Positions 8,637 through 18,587 of a stretch of 64,000 nucleotides of DNA are shown here, piece by piece. The position numbers and the translations under genes are program-made. The notes under the pieces were generated by a model that searched no databases, had not been told where the DNA came from, and saw only the letters and a list, made by a program, of their open reading frames with translations. Each line of letters starts with the position of its first letter. Position 1 is the first letter of the stretch. The DNA is from Sediminicola luteus (GTDB lineage Bacteria > Bacteroidota > Bacteroidia > Flavobacteriales > Flavobacteriaceae), in the NCBI RefSeq assembly GCF_002514735.1, contig NZ_NBWU01000001.1, forward strand, positions 310,001-374,000, written 5' to 3'.

Positions 8637-10631
8637 ATGGATTTCAAAGCACAGATAAAACAGGGGATTCCTTCCCAATTACCGGCTCCTAAGCCCTACC
8701 CTACCGAAGGGAACCCGGCCCCCAAGCGGAAAGATATTTTAAATACAGCCGAAAAACAGCTGGCCATACGCAATGCCCTGAGGTATTTCCCGACCGCTTG
8801 GCATGCCGAATTGGCCCCGGAATTCGCTGATGAACTACAGGAGTACGGCAGGATCTATATGCATCGGTTCAAACCCGATTATGCCATGTATGCCCGACCT
8901 ATTTCCGAGTATCCGGCCCAATGTGCCCAAGCGGCTTCCATAATGCTTATGATCCAGAACAATTTGGATCCCGCCGTGGCCCAGCATCCCGAAGAATTGA
9001 TTACCTACGGGGGCAACGGAGCAGTTTTCCAAAACTGGGCCCAGTATCTATTGTGCATGAAATACCTGTCGGAAATGACCGAGGAACAAACCTTGCATAT
9101 GTACTCGGGCCACCCCATGGGATTGTTCCCTTCGCATAAAGAAGCTCCACGGGTTGTGGTGACCAACGGTATGATGATCCCAAACTATTCCCAGCCCGAT
9201 GATTGGGAAAAATACAACGCCCTTGGTGTGACCCAGTACGGACAAATGACGGCCGGATCCTATATGTACATTGGTCCGCAAGGTATAGTTCACGGTACTA
9301 CCATTACCGTAATGAACGCCTTTCGGATGAAACTGAAGTCTGGGGAAACACCACAGGGGAAGATTTTCTTAACCGCCGGATTAGGTGGTATGAGCGGGGC
9401 CCAACCCAAGGCCGGAAACATTGCCCAATGTATTACCATTTGTGCCGAGGTAAACCCCAATGCGGCCCAAAAACGCCATGAACAGGGTTGGGTAGACGAA
9501 TTGATTTCTGATATGGATAGCCTAGTGGCACGTACCCGTTTGGCCATGGCAAACAATGAGGTGGTCTCCATTGCTTTCGTAGGCAATATAGTAGCGGTTT
9601 GGGAACGTTTTGATACCGAAAACATCTTTGTACACCTTGGCTCTGACCAAACTTCGCTACACAACCCTTGGGCGGGTGGTTACTATCCGGTCGGACTTTC
9701 TTTTGAGACCGCAAACGAGCTTATGGCCTCGGATCCCGATGCCTTTAAGTTGGCCGTAGAGGCTTCCTTACGTCGTCAGGTGGCCGCAATTAACAAACAT
9801 ACCGCAAAAGGCACCTACTTCTTTGATTATGGCAATGCCTTTTTATTACAGGCTTCCCGTGCAGGTGCCGCTATTATGGATGGCGATAAATTCAAATACC
9901 CCTCATACGTACAAGATATCTTGGGGCCCAAATGTTTCGATTACGGTTTTGGTCCTTTCCGATGGGTCTGTACCTCGGGCAAAGCCGAAGATCTGAGAAA
10001 AACCGATGCCATTGCCGCTCGTGTGTTGCGCGAGATTAAGGCCGCTTCTCCCCAAGAGATCCAAGAACAGATGCAAGACAACATCCAATGGATCGAACAG
10101 GCCGAGGAAAACCGATTGGTCGTAGGCAGCCAGGCCCGAATCCTATATGCCGATGCCGAGGGCAGGGCCAAAATCGCCCAAGCCTTTAACGATGCCATAG
10201 CTTCCGGTGACTTGGCAGGGCCAGTGGTATTAGGCCGCGACCACCACGATGTAAGTGGTACCGATTCGCCTTTCCGGGAAACCTCCAATATTTTTGACGG
10301 CAGCAGTTTTACCGCCGACATGGCCATTCAGAACGTAATCGGAGATAGTTTCCGTGGTGCCACTTGGGTATCGATACACAACGGTGGTGGTGTAGGCTGG
10401 GGCGAAGTAATCAATGGCGGCTTTGGTATGCTGTTGGATGGTAGCGACGAAGCCTCGCGCCGTTTGCAATCTATGTTGTTTTTCGACGTTAACAATGGTA
10501 TAGCCCGACGCGGATGGGCCCGTAACCAAGAGGCCTTGTTCGCCATAAAACGGGAAATGGCCCGTACGCCCCAACTACAGGTAACCCTACCCGAAATGGT
10601 AGACGACCAACTGTTGGAGGGCCTCTTTTAA
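8637..10631 (+). CDS. hutU: Urocanate hydratase, long form
   Basis: Adds water to urocanate to give imidazolonepropionate, using tightly bound NAD+. At 664 residues it is about 100 longer than the common 550-residue enzyme; long forms are known in Bacteroidetes. The segments HMYSGHPMGLFPSHKEAPR, TYGGNGAVFQNWAQYL, TAGLGGMSGAQPKA and SIHNGGGVGWGEVINGG are typical of the family. It is third in the hut operon, 82 bases after hutI. Confidence 0.96.
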   Translation: MDFKAQIKQGIPSQLPAPKPYPTEGNPAPKRKDILNTAEKQLAIRNALRYFPTAWHAELAPEFADELQEYGRIYMHRFKPDYAMYARPISEYPAQCAQAASIMLMIQNNLDPAVAQHPEELITYGGNGAVFQNWAQYLLCMKYLSEMTEEQTLHMYSGHPMGLFPSHKEAPRVVVTNGMMIPNYSQPDDWEKYNALGVTQYGQMTAGSYMYIGPQGIVHGTTITVMNAFRMKLKSGETPQGKIFLTAGLGGMSGAQPKAGNIAQCITICAEVNPNAAQKRHEQGWVDELISDMDSLVARTRLAMANNEVVSIAFVGNIVAVWERFDTENIFVHLGSDQTSLHNPWAGGYYPVGLSFETANELMASDPDAFKLAVEASLRRQVAAINKHTAKGTYFFDYGNAFLLQASRAGAAIMDGDKFKYPSYVQDILGPKCFDYGFGPFRWVCTSGKAEDLRKTDAIAARVLREIKAASPQEIQEQMQDNIQWIEQAEENRLVVGSQARILYADAEGRAKIAQAFNDAIASGDLAGPVVLGRDHHDVSGTDSPFRETSNIFDGSSFTADMAIQNVIGDSFRGATWVSIHNGGGVGWGEVINGGFGMLLDGSDEASRRLQSMLFFDVNNGIARRGWARNQEALFAIKREMARTPQLQVTLPEMVDDQLLEGLF

Positions 10632-10643
10632 AACCCATACTCC

Positions 10644-11609
10644 ATGGAGAATTATACCCCAGCCAACCCTCAACTCTGGAGCGGACGCCCTTCGGAAGAC
10701 CAACAATATGTACACGAAAAGGTGGTTGCCGTAAACCTTAGGGAAGCAGCTACCTCGCCGTCTAAAAAGAGCTTTTCAATCTTAGGCTATGCCTGTGACG
10801 AAGGGGTCGCCCGAAATCGAGGTCGTGTTGGGGCCTACCACGGGCCCGACCATATCAAAAAAGCCTTGGGGCCTATGCCCAACCATCTTCCCCAGAAGTA
10901 TCAACTGTTCGACATGGGAAGTGTTGTATGTATTGGTGATGATCTCGAAGGGGCCCAGAAAAGCCTTACCGAAACGGTTCGTGTGATCTTATCCCAAAAA
11001 AGTTTCCCGATCGTATTGGGTGGTGGGCACGATATCGCTTATGGTCATTTTAAAGGGATTAGAAACCATTTTGGCCCAGATAAAAAAATAGGAATTATCA
11101 ATTTCGATGCCCATTTCGACCTTAGGGACAATGGAGGGATACCGACTTCCGGAACCCCTTTTCATCAAATAGCCACGGAGGCCCAAACAAATGGGGAAGC
11201 CTTTCATTACCTCTGCTTGGGCATCCGCCAAGACGCCAACCCCAAAGTACTTTTCGAAACGGCACAACATACGGGTAGCAAGTTTATCCTTCAATCAGAG
11301 TTTACTCTTTACAACCTTAAAAAGGTGAACAAAAAGCTCCAAAAATTCCTCGATGAAGTCGATTTGGTCTATGTGACCCTAGATCTAGACGGCTTTGCAT
11401 CGGCCTATGCCCCGGGGGTGAGTGCGCCATCACCTTTTGGCTTTAGTCCGGATATCGTTTTGGAATGCCTGAATACCATTATCGCCTCTAAAAAACTCAC
11501 CGCCCTGGATATTGCAGAGTACAATCCTACCTACGATATCGATGGTATTACCGCCAAACTAGCAGCCGGCTTGCTACATCATTCCATACATCGATTAAGC
11601 GGTAAATAG
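10644..11609 (+). CDS. hutG: Formimidoylglutamase (arginase/agmatinase family)
   Basis: Hydrolyses N-formimidoyl-L-glutamate to glutamate and formamide, closing the four-step hut route. The 321-residue ureohydrolase has the binuclear manganese ligands in GGGHDIAYGHF (about 126-136), NFDAHFDLRD (about 153-162) and TLDLDGFASAYAPGVS (about 245). It starts 12 bases after hutU. The set without HutF or an extra deformylase indicates the formamide-releasing version of the pathway. Confidence 0.95.
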   Translation: MENYTPANPQLWSGRPSEDQQYVHEKVVAVNLREAATSPSKKSFSILGYACDEGVARNRGRVGAYHGPDHIKKALGPMPNHLPQKYQLFDMGSVVCIGDDLEGAQKSLTETVRVILSQKSFPIVLGGGHDIAYGHFKGIRNHFGPDKKIGIINFDAHFDLRDNGGIPTSGTPFHQIATEAQTNGEAFHYLCLGIRQDANPKVLFETAQHTGSKFILQSEFTLYNLKKVNKKLQKFLDEVDLVYVTLDLDGFASAYAPGVSAPSPFGFSPDIVLECLNTIIASKKLTALDIAEYNPTYDIDGITAKLAAGLLHHSIHRLSGK

Positions 11610-11693
11610 GCTAAAAAGTGTCGTTGGGAGGATTCGTTCCTTATCGGAAATACCTTTTATGTATCTTCATGGCTTAACCAAACCTCATTAGCC

Positions 11694-13997
11694 ATGCGAT
11701 ACCTATACTGGGCCTTAGTTACGTTGTTTTTAAGTGCCTGTTCCGAAAAAAAAGTCGTTGTTGGTCAGGCTGCCGTAATTCCCAAACCTCAGCAACAAAC
11801 AAATGGTAAAGGCCATTTCGTCTTATCCCAAAACCTCAGTATTTCAATTGAAAATGACAAGCAACAAGCTATCGTTTCACAATTTTTCGGGGAACTGCCT
11901 GGTAATACTTGGCAACTCAGTTTCAGTACGGAAAGTCAGAACCCGCACATTACATTAACATCGGACGGTAAGCTTGCGGAAGAAGCTTATTCATTACAGG
12001 TTACCACCCAAGGCATTCAGATAAAATCCGGAAGCGAAAGTGGTTTCTTCTATGCGCTCCAGACTTTAAAACAATTAATGCCTGTTGAAAGCCTTTCGGC
12101 CAACTCTGGCGATTGGGGCATACCGGCTGTTAACATTACCGATGCGCCGGAATTTGGTTGGCGGGGTTATATGCTCGATGTATCGCGTCATTTCTTTGAT
12201 ACCGACGAGGTAAAAAAGGTGATAGACTTTATGGCCGAACAAAAGCTGAACCGTTTCCACTGGCATTTAACCGATGACCAAGGGTGGCGTATCGAAATCA
12301 AAAGCTACCCCAAACTTACCGAAGTGGGTGCCTGGCGTGTAGATCATAACGAAACCGATGAAAGCATTTCGAACTGGTGGGGACGCCCCGTTCAAAAAGA
12401 TGGGGAAAAGGCTACCTATGGAGGCTTTTACACCCAAGAAGATATCAAAGACATCGTTGCCTATGCCAAGGCGCGTTTTATTGAAGTGATTCCGGAAATA
12501 GATATGCCCGGACACGCCCAAGCTACCATAGCCGCCTACCCTGAAATCGGCTGTGTAAATGCCGCACCCTATGTGGCCACCGGTGGCGTTTACAAGAACA
12601 ATACGTATAACCCCGGCAAAGAAGAAACCTTTGTATTTGCCGAAACCATGCTGAACGAGGTAATGGACCTTTTCCCCTTTAACTATGTACACATCGGGGG
12701 GGACGAATGCAATAAGGAGCAATGGAAACTGGACCCTTTTGCCCAAAAACGCATGAAAGACGAAGGCCTCAAAGACGAACATGAACTCCAAAGTTATTTT
12801 ATAAAGCGTATCGAAAAGATGATTAATGCCCGGGGAAAGATTATGATCGGATGGGATGAAATCCTAGAGGGTGGTTTGGCACCCAATGCCACCGTTATGA
12901 GCTGGCGGGGCGAGGCCGGCGGACTGGCATCGGTAAAAGCCGGACACGAGGTGATCATGACCCCAAACAAATATTGCTATATCGATTTAAAACAGGGTCA
13001 CGACGATATGGAGCCTAATCTGGGCTACGACTACCTATTACTTTCTACCGCTTACAACTACCAAGTAGTCCCCGATAGCCTAACGGCCGAAGAAGGCAGA
13101 TTAATCAAAGGGATACAAGCCAATTTATGGACCGAGTCGATAAGCGATTGGGGTAAACTGACCTATATGACCTACCCCCGCTTATTTGCCATTGCAGAAA
13201 ACGCGTGGACCGCACCTGATGCCAAAGACTGGGATGATTTTACCGAGCGTTTGGCTCCACAACTAAACCGGTTAGACGCTCAAGGCGTACGCTACGCCAC
13301 TAGTGCTTATAGCCCTTGGATCGATCATAAGGCCGACGGTAAGCAAATACGGGTCGCCCTACATACCGAAGTAAACGGACTCGACATTCGCTATACCACG
13401 GACGGTACCGAACCTACATCATCTTCAACAAAATATACCGATACCTTAAGCCTGACCGAGACCGCCACCCTAAAGGCCCGCAGCTTTAAAGATGGTAACC
13501 CCATGGGCTATGTGGCCACCATGCATTTGCCGGTACACCAGGGCTTTGGTTTCTTGGTAAAAGACTCCACGGCTTCCAGGGTCAAGGAATTACCCAAACT
13601 AAGTGACCTACAATACGGTAAATTGAACAACGGGGATCCAAATTGGCAATACTTACCCGCATCCATAGCCTTATACATAGACTTTGATACACCCAAAACC
13701 CTATCGCAAGTATCTTTTAACGCCTTGCGGTTTACGATCTCGGGAATTTATCCGCCAGAAAAAGTAGCTGTTTTTGGGTTGGATACAGAAGGAAACTATA
13801 GTCAACTAGGTACGCTAAACAAAACCGAGGAAGCCGGCACACAGGGACGCAATAAAATACGATATAAAGTAGCCCTCAAAGAAATGCCCGTATCGGGCCT
13901 ACGTATTGATTTGGATGCCATTAACCCCATTTTAGAGGGGCATCATAGGGCCGGAGGCCGACCCTCGATGCGCCTCGATGAACTGGTGCTCGAATAG
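11694..13997 (+). CDS. Beta-N-acetylhexosaminidase, GH20 lipoprotein
   Basis: Removes terminal beta-linked N-acetylhexosamine from chitin fragments or glycoproteins. The 767-residue protein begins with a lipoprotein signal (lipobox LSAC, Cys16). A GH20b domain (about 30-150) and the catalytic barrel (about 155-510) follow. The catalytic pair is D337-E338 in HIGGDECN; HWHLTDDQGWRIEIK and the YMTYPRLFAIAENAWT barrel end are typical. The tail holds a chitobiase-type C-terminal domain (TDGTEPT near 565) and a possible carbohydrate-binding region. It stands alone downstream of the hut operon, 84 bases from hutG. Confidence 0.94.
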   Translation: MRYLYWALVTLFLSACSEKKVVVGQAAVIPKPQQQTNGKGHFVLSQNLSISIENDKQQAIVSQFFGELPGNTWQLSFSTESQNPHITLTSDGKLAEEAYSLQVTTQGIQIKSGSESGFFYALQTLKQLMPVESLSANSGDWGIPAVNITDAPEFGWRGYMLDVSRHFFDTDEVKKVIDFMAEQKLNRFHWHLTDDQGWRIEIKSYPKLTEVGAWRVDHNETDESISNWWGRPVQKDGEKATYGGFYTQEDIKDIVAYAKARFIEVIPEIDMPGHAQATIAAYPEIGCVNAAPYVATGGVYKNNTYNPGKEETFVFAETMLNEVMDLFPFNYVHIGGDECNKEQWKLDPFAQKRMKDEGLKDEHELQSYFIKRIEKMINARGKIMIGWDEILEGGLAPNATVMSWRGEAGGLASVKAGHEVIMTPNKYCYIDLKQGHDDMEPNLGYDYLLLSTAYNYQVVPDSLTAEEGRLIKGIQANLWTESISDWGKLTYMTYPRLFAIAENAWTAPDAKDWDDFTERLAPQLNRLDAQGVRYATSAYSPWIDHKADGKQIRVALHTEVNGLDIRYTTDGTEPTSSSTKYTDTLSLTETATLKARSFKDGNPMGYVATMHLPVHQGFGFLVKDSTASRVKELPKLSDLQYGKLNNGDPNWQYLPASIALYIDFDTPKTLSQVSFNALRFTISGIYPPEKVAVFGLDTEGNYSQLGTLNKTEEAGTQGRNKIRYKVALKEMPVSGLRIDLDAINPILEGHHRAGGRPSMRLDELVLE

Positions 13998-14031
13998 ATC
14001 AGGCACCGACCCATCGCCCTCTGCTCAAACA

Positions 14032-14748
14032 CTAGGGTTGCGGCATGGCTACGGTAGCCCCGCTTTGGGCCCGTGCCAACCGATATAATATGAACTGTAG
14101 GTAAAACACCGAACCAAAGAGCAGTCCGATCCAATGCTTTGCCGTTGGTTTGATTTCGAGATATTCGAATACTTTTTGAGCTAACAAAAACACATAATTG
14201 GTAAAAGCCAAAAAGAATAGGGCCCCGATTAACCATTGGTCCCATTCAAAAAAATGTACATTATCCCTAAATACGAAAAACAATACACCCCATAGTAATA
14301 CCAATGCCGGCATATAAGCCTTGTTCCATGCAAACTTTACGGCGTCGGACCTTCTGTGCAACCAATACAGGGCATAAAAGCCAAAACTCACAAAGAATAA
14401 CAAGATAAATACCAACGAATGGATCTTGGTAGCCAATTGGGTAGGCTGGGACGAAAAATGTACCATAACCCAGAACAACAAAAAGATGTTCCCCAATACG
14501 AACATCAGAGATTCGAAACGGAAAATTTGGGCAAACAGACTTTCGTCGTACGAAAGAGGAACCAAAAACTCAAAATAGAGATTTTGCAAATACACTAAAA
14601 ACATAAAACCCAAGCCCATAAAGGCATAGATCCAATGGGTAGATTTGCCACGGTGCTTTACGATCAATAGGAGGCCCATGAGGTACATGGCCAGTTTTAG
14701 GACCAAGGTCATTTCGGTAGACCCGAATTTGAGTAGATTTTCAAGCAT
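14032..14748 (-). CDS. Multi-pass membrane protein of unknown function
   Basis: A 238-residue protein with about seven evenly spaced hydrophobic segments over its whole length. Aromatic and basic residues cluster in the loops, for example FRDNVHFFEWDQW. I do not recognise the family. It lies between the GH20 gene, with which it converges over 34 bases, and the GH27 gene upstream on the same strand at a distance of 100 bases. There is no catalytic motif. Confidence 0.6.
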   Translation of the reverse strand: MLENLLKFGSTEMTLVLKLAMYLMGLLLIVKHRGKSTHWIYAFMGLGFMFLVYLQNLYFEFLVPLSYDESLFAQIFRFESLMFVLGNIFLLFWVMVHFSSQPTQLATKIHSLVFILLFFVSFGFYALYWLHRRSDAVKFAWNKAYMPALVLLWGVLFFVFRDNVHFFEWDQWLIGALFFLAFTNYVFLLAQKVFEYLEIKPTAKHWIGLLFGSVFYLQFILYRLARAQSGATVAMPQP

Positions 14749-14848
14749 AACATCAATGTTTTGATTATCAATGTTATAAACTTGAAAAATATTAATAAAT
14801 TGTAATCTTATTCCTACTTTTCGATGTATTACACTGGCCTTATATCAA

Positions 14849-16108
14849 TTACTTGAACTGGAATACGTTAAAAGGCTGGGCCGTTCCGTTAACGGTAAAT
14901 ACCTTAACTCCATGTGCAGGTACTACGAACACGCGTTCCGACTCGTTACTTAAGGGCAAGTCTGTTTTTTCCCAAAGATCACGCAAGGTATAGCCCTTAT
15001 GGGCCTGTATACCGAGGGAATCTAAATGAAACCCAATTGGTTTTTCCACTTCGCTACGGTTAAGCAAGGTTACCGCAATACGACCACTCATGGTATGGCC
15101 CAAGGGTTTGGCCCATACTTCAAGATCACCATCATCCTTTAAACGCCGGGCCTGATAGCACAATGGATCTTGGTTAAGGGCAATAAGCTCGCTCTGGGTC
15201 AAGATAGACAAGGTTTCATTAGACATTTGGGTGAGGTCGTTACCGGCCAACAAGGGCGAATTCATAATACACCACATACTAAAATGGGTCTTGTCTTCTT
15301 CATACGACATGCCCCTGCCGATCTGTAGCATATCCATATCGTTAAAATGGCCTGGGCCTGAATACTTCCATAGGTCGGCATTCAAATCTACGATGCGCAT
15401 AATGGATTCGAAGGAGTTGTGTATATCCCCAGAAATACGCCAAGAATCGGCAATATCCAAGGCCCATTCCCCAGGAAACTTCCAACGACAGATATTGAAT
15501 ACGGTTTCGGGTTTAATGGCCTCGATCTGCCTGGCTATTTCGGTGTAGCGGGTTTGCTCGTCCAGGCCCAGCCATTCGCCGCCACACCAGTCGATTTTTA
15601 TAAAGTCGTAATCCCATTCCCTTAACATTTTGGTCAGATCTTTATAATCGTGACCATAAAGGCCCATACCCGAACCAATGGTGTCCTTATCCCAGTAAGA
15701 GGCACAGGTATTGATACCCGCATCGGAATATATACCAGCTTTTAGGCCCTTGTCATGTATATAGCGGGCCAAAGCCCCCATCCCAGATGGAAAACGTTCT
15801 TGATGTGCCAACAAATTACCCAGACTATCGCGCCCGCCAAAAAATCCGTCGTCGGTATTGATGTAAGTATAACCGGCTTCCTTCATACCATTCGAGTCCA
15901 TGGCGTCGGCCTGCGATTTTATGATATCTTCATTGATATGTACCCGGTAGTTGTTCCAACTGGCCCAACCCATTATTGGGGTTTTGGGTTTGGTTACGGC
16001 AACTTCTTCTGGCGCTATTTCCTGTTTTTGGCCTTCAGCACAACCGACCAAAACCAGTAACATACTCCATACGATAAGAAAATGGTTCGTGTTAATATTC
16101 ACAATCAT
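14849..16108 (-). CDS. Alpha-galactosidase, GH27 lipoprotein
   Basis: A 419-residue GH27 enzyme that should release terminal alpha-linked galactose (or N-acetylgalactosamine). Residues 1-23 form a lipoprotein signal (LVGC, Cys23). GWASWNNYRVHINE opens the barrel, TYINTDDGFF follows, the nucleophile is D173 in FIKIDWCGG, and the likely acid/base is D228 in SWRISGDI. Its start overlaps the end of the DUF1080 gene by 17 bases, so the two are translationally linked and probably act on the same substrate. A shorter start at Met16 would still keep most of the signal. Confidence 0.92.
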   Translation of the reverse strand: MIVNINTNHFLIVWSMLLVLVGCAEGQKQEIAPEEVAVTKPKTPIMGWASWNNYRVHINEDIIKSQADAMDSNGMKEAGYTYINTDDGFFGGRDSLGNLLAHQERFPSGMGALARYIHDKGLKAGIYSDAGINTCASYWDKDTIGSGMGLYGHDYKDLTKMLREWDYDFIKIDWCGGEWLGLDEQTRYTEIARQIEAIKPETVFNICRWKFPGEWALDIADSWRISGDIHNSFESIMRIVDLNADLWKYSGPGHFNDMDMLQIGRGMSYEEDKTHFSMWCIMNSPLLAGNDLTQMSNETLSILTQSELIALNQDPLCYQARRLKDDGDLEVWAKPLGHTMSGRIAVTLLNRSEVEKPIGFHLDSLGIQAHKGYTLRDLWEKTDLPLSNESERVFVVPAHGVKVFTVNGTAQPFNVFQFK

Positions 16109-16964
16109 CTTGATTGTGCTTTACGTAATACGACTTGTAGTTCTTGGCCTTTTTATCTTTACAGCCACAGAGATCCAAAACTTCAAGGTTTCGGAATTCG
16201 GTATCGTGGCTTTCTCCCTGTATGGCAATATAGCCTTCGGTAATTGGGGCGCCGTCGGTAAATTTACTCTTATCGAGACCATCTAGGCCAAGGTCTAAAA
16301 TTGGGTTGGTATAAGTTAACACCGTATCGCCTTCCACAATATGATGCACTATGGAATCGCCAAGGACCACGGCCTCTACTTGTACCCATTTTTCCCTCGG
16401 ATAGGTTGCTCCTTGGGTATTGGGCATACAATGGGCTTTTGTAAATTCGCCATTCAAGGTTACATGGCAACCAGGCGTACATAGGTTTCCAGTCGGACGT
16501 GATTTACCTGGGGTTTGCTCGGCCAACAACTGAAACTCAAAGGAGGCCGGAAACGATTGATCTAAAGTCATGGTCGCCGGATCTTGACAATGTAGCATAA
16601 AACCATTATTGGCAAAAGCCCAACCCGGGCCACCCTTAACCTGTTCGCCCACCATACGGTATTGGGCCCGAAGCCGGTAATGGGAGTATTTCTGTTTATA
16701 GAACAAATGCCCGAATTTTGAATCGAACTGCTCATAATCGGCATAAGAGGCCTTTAAAACCCCGTTCTCTACCCGAAACGTATTCAAATGGTTATCGCCC
16801 AGTTCGTAGCCCCTAATTTTGGGGGTCCAGCCTTCTAGGTCTTTCCCGTTGAAAATAGAGACCCAATTTTCTTTATCGGGACTTTGGTTTTTCTGGGAGG
16901 CACAACTCCACAAGACAATGATTACAGCTGCAATGAAACCGATAACGGTCAACCCTTTCTTCAT
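16092..16964 (-). CDS. DUF1080 (3-keto-disaccharide hydrolase-like) lipoprotein
   Basis: A 290-residue lipoprotein (Cys21 in VLWSC) with a DUF1080 jelly-roll: WVSIFNGKDLEGWTPKIRG, then DSKFGHLFY, and EGYIAIQGESHDTEFRNLEV at the end. DUF1080 proteins are concanavalin-like, and some members act on 3-keto-glycosides. The start at 16964 was preferred over 17033 because it begins the signal peptide with MKK. A C-terminal cysteine-rich tail (DLCGCKDKKAKNYKSYYVKH, then DDCEY) follows the domain. The gene precedes and overlaps the GH27 gene. Confidence 0.8.
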   Translation of the reverse strand: MKKGLTVIGFIAAVIIVLWSCASQKNQSPDKENWVSIFNGKDLEGWTPKIRGYELGDNHLNTFRVENGVLKASYADYEQFDSKFGHLFYKQKYSHYRLRAQYRMVGEQVKGGPGWAFANNGFMLHCQDPATMTLDQSFPASFEFQLLAEQTPGKSRPTGNLCTPGCHVTLNGEFTKAHCMPNTQGATYPREKWVQVEAVVLGDSIVHHIVEGDTVLTYTNPILDLGLDGLDKSKFTDGAPITEGYIAIQGESHDTEFRNLEVLDLCGCKDKKAKNYKSYYVKHNQDDCEY

Positions 16965-17056
16965 GTTCTTTTTGGTTTTGGATTGGTAATTTTCAAAAAT
17001 AATGGAAATGCCCCGAATGGGAGGGCCAACCAAATCAGTTTACCACAAAATCGGGG

Positions 17057-17479
17057 CTACTTTTTATAAAATTCATCGGCTGGTACTCGAAGTGTGGTCA
17101 ATTCCACCACATGACTGTCTGGGTCTCGGGTATACATCGATTCAAAATAATAATGGTCTTGAATCCAATACTCCAATTGTAGTGCATCGTATTTTTGTTT
17201 GGCCTTGGTATATTCCGCAGCTTCGAGTTGAAAGGCCAAATGATCTATTTTTACGTTTTTATTTGTTCCGTCTAATTCAGGATCATTCAAATTTGCCGGA
17301 AACAGAGCCACTCCGGTCTTTCCAGTCAACATAAAAATGGGGAATGGCCCCCACTCGGGCAATTCGTATTTCACTAGTCCCAACACCTCGGCATACCAAG
17401 CTATTGATCTATCCATATCGCTGACACGTAAGGCCACATGGTCTAAAAATGCGATCTTAAATTCGTGCTTATTGTTCAT
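17057..17479 (-). CDS. VOC-family (glyoxalase/bleomycin-resistance fold) protein
   Basis: A 140-residue protein with one vicinal-oxygen-chelate module pair: FLDHVALRVSDMDRSIAWYA at the start and a DPDSHVVELTTL end. The histidines and glutamate (LDHVAL, IDHLAFQ, VVEL) are in the usual metal-ligand positions. The substrate cannot be predicted. Its ATG overlaps the stop of the upstream membrane protein gene (TAATG), so the two form an operon. Confidence 0.8.
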   Translation of the reverse strand: MNNKHEFKIAFLDHVALRVSDMDRSIAWYAEVLGLVKYELPEWGPFPIFMLTGKTGVALFPANLNDPELDGTNKNVKIDHLAFQLEAAEYTKAKQKYDALQLEYWIQDHYYFESMYTRDPDSHVVELTTLRVPADEFYKK

Positions 17480-18501
17480 TACGTCTTTGTATTACCTATT
17501 TTACTAGTCAAGTAGTTTTGAAACTGATGGGGTTCATCGATATGTAAAGCCAAGCTTGTGGCCTGTTTTTTTATCCCATAAAGGCCCCGAATCGTACAAG
17601 GCGAATGTAAATTAATCAGTACGTTATGCCCTGCAAGTTCGCCCAAAGGTGATACATACAACCGATTTTTGTCAGGTTCCAAATCAGAGGAAGTAACCAC
17701 AACTTCCTTGATCTCTGAAATTTGAATATGGGTAGAAGCCATAATACCATATCGTATAAGCAGACCATTTTCCTGGACCATTATGGGCCTGTAAATCAAG
17801 GATCGGGCAAAACCATATACCTGAAGGGCCGAATACATACTAATGGCCGTAGCTATCCAAGCCGCAGTGGCACTCCATTTTAGCAAAAGAAAATGTAGCC
17901 CTACCGCCTCGGCAAACACGATTAACAAAAGCCCGATAAACAGGCTTAGGTGCGTACCTTCTTTGTGGTAACTGAAATTTCTTGGACAGTTTTCAGGTGT
18001 TTTCCAGTGAAAAAAACCATAATAAAAAACGGCAATTTCCGTGGCAAACTGATAAACGATGCGTTGGGGCAATACAGTGGCACAGGCCTCGATTAAGTTG
18101 GCAAAAAAGTCCCGTTGACCCTTTCCTTGGGACACAAAAGTCTTTCGTAACTTATACATTTTGAACCCTACCCAAGAGATCAACCCCAATTCTATCAAGG
18201 GTAACGCCCAAGTTTTAAAGGTGTTTAAATAGACCTGATCCTTTTCGGGCATCAAGAAAATTCCCATCAACAAGCCCAACACCATTACAGGTACTACCGT
18301 GGTTTTTGGTATGCTGGTTTTACGTATCAACAGACCATACACCAAGGGGATGACCAACAGAAGATCTAAACTAACCGCCAATGCCATTTGTGGATGCCGT
18401 TCCATCCATGGACTTTGCATAATAAAGGCCAAAGTGGCCAATAGGGTTATGGGAATACCGAAGCGATATGCATTAGGATTACGTAATACGATGGACTTCA
18501 T
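17479..18501 (-). CDS. Membrane protein with C-terminal PH-like region, function unknown
   Basis: About 340 residues. There are four hydrophobic segments in the first 115 residues and a middle region with further membrane helices (LFIGLLLIVFAEAVGLHFLL and ATAAWIATAISMYSALQVYG). A hydrophilic C-terminal third (HIQISEIKEVVVTSSD, NVLINLHSPCTIRGLYG) resembles a bacterial PH-like module. I do not recognise the family. The start at 18501 (MKSIVLRNP) is preferred to 18522. The stop overlaps the VOC gene start by one base. Confidence 0.6.
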   Translation of the reverse strand: MKSIVLRNPNAYRFGIPITLLATLAFIMQSPWMERHPQMALAVSLDLLLVIPLVYGLLIRKTSIPKTTVVPVMVLGLLMGIFLMPEKDQVYLNTFKTWALPLIELGLISWVGFKMYKLRKTFVSQGKGQRDFFANLIEACATVLPQRIVYQFATEIAVFYYGFFHWKTPENCPRNFSYHKEGTHLSLFIGLLLIVFAEAVGLHFLLLKWSATAAWIATAISMYSALQVYGFARSLIYRPIMVQENGLLIRYGIMASTHIQISEIKEVVVTSSDLEPDKNRLYVSPLGELAGHNVLINLHSPCTIRGLYGIKKQATSLALHIDEPHQFQNYLTSKIGNTKT

Positions 18502-18587
18502 ATTCAAAAATTCAGCATACAATATCTATCAAACCATAAGTCACTTTAGCTAGCCTGACGTTACGTTTTATTTCCCTTAATTTAGGA

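Noticed and set aside
4583-11644. AGGATTCGTTCCTT shared near 4583 and 11630
   Set aside because: A single short match in two unrelated spacers; not enough to call a repeat family.
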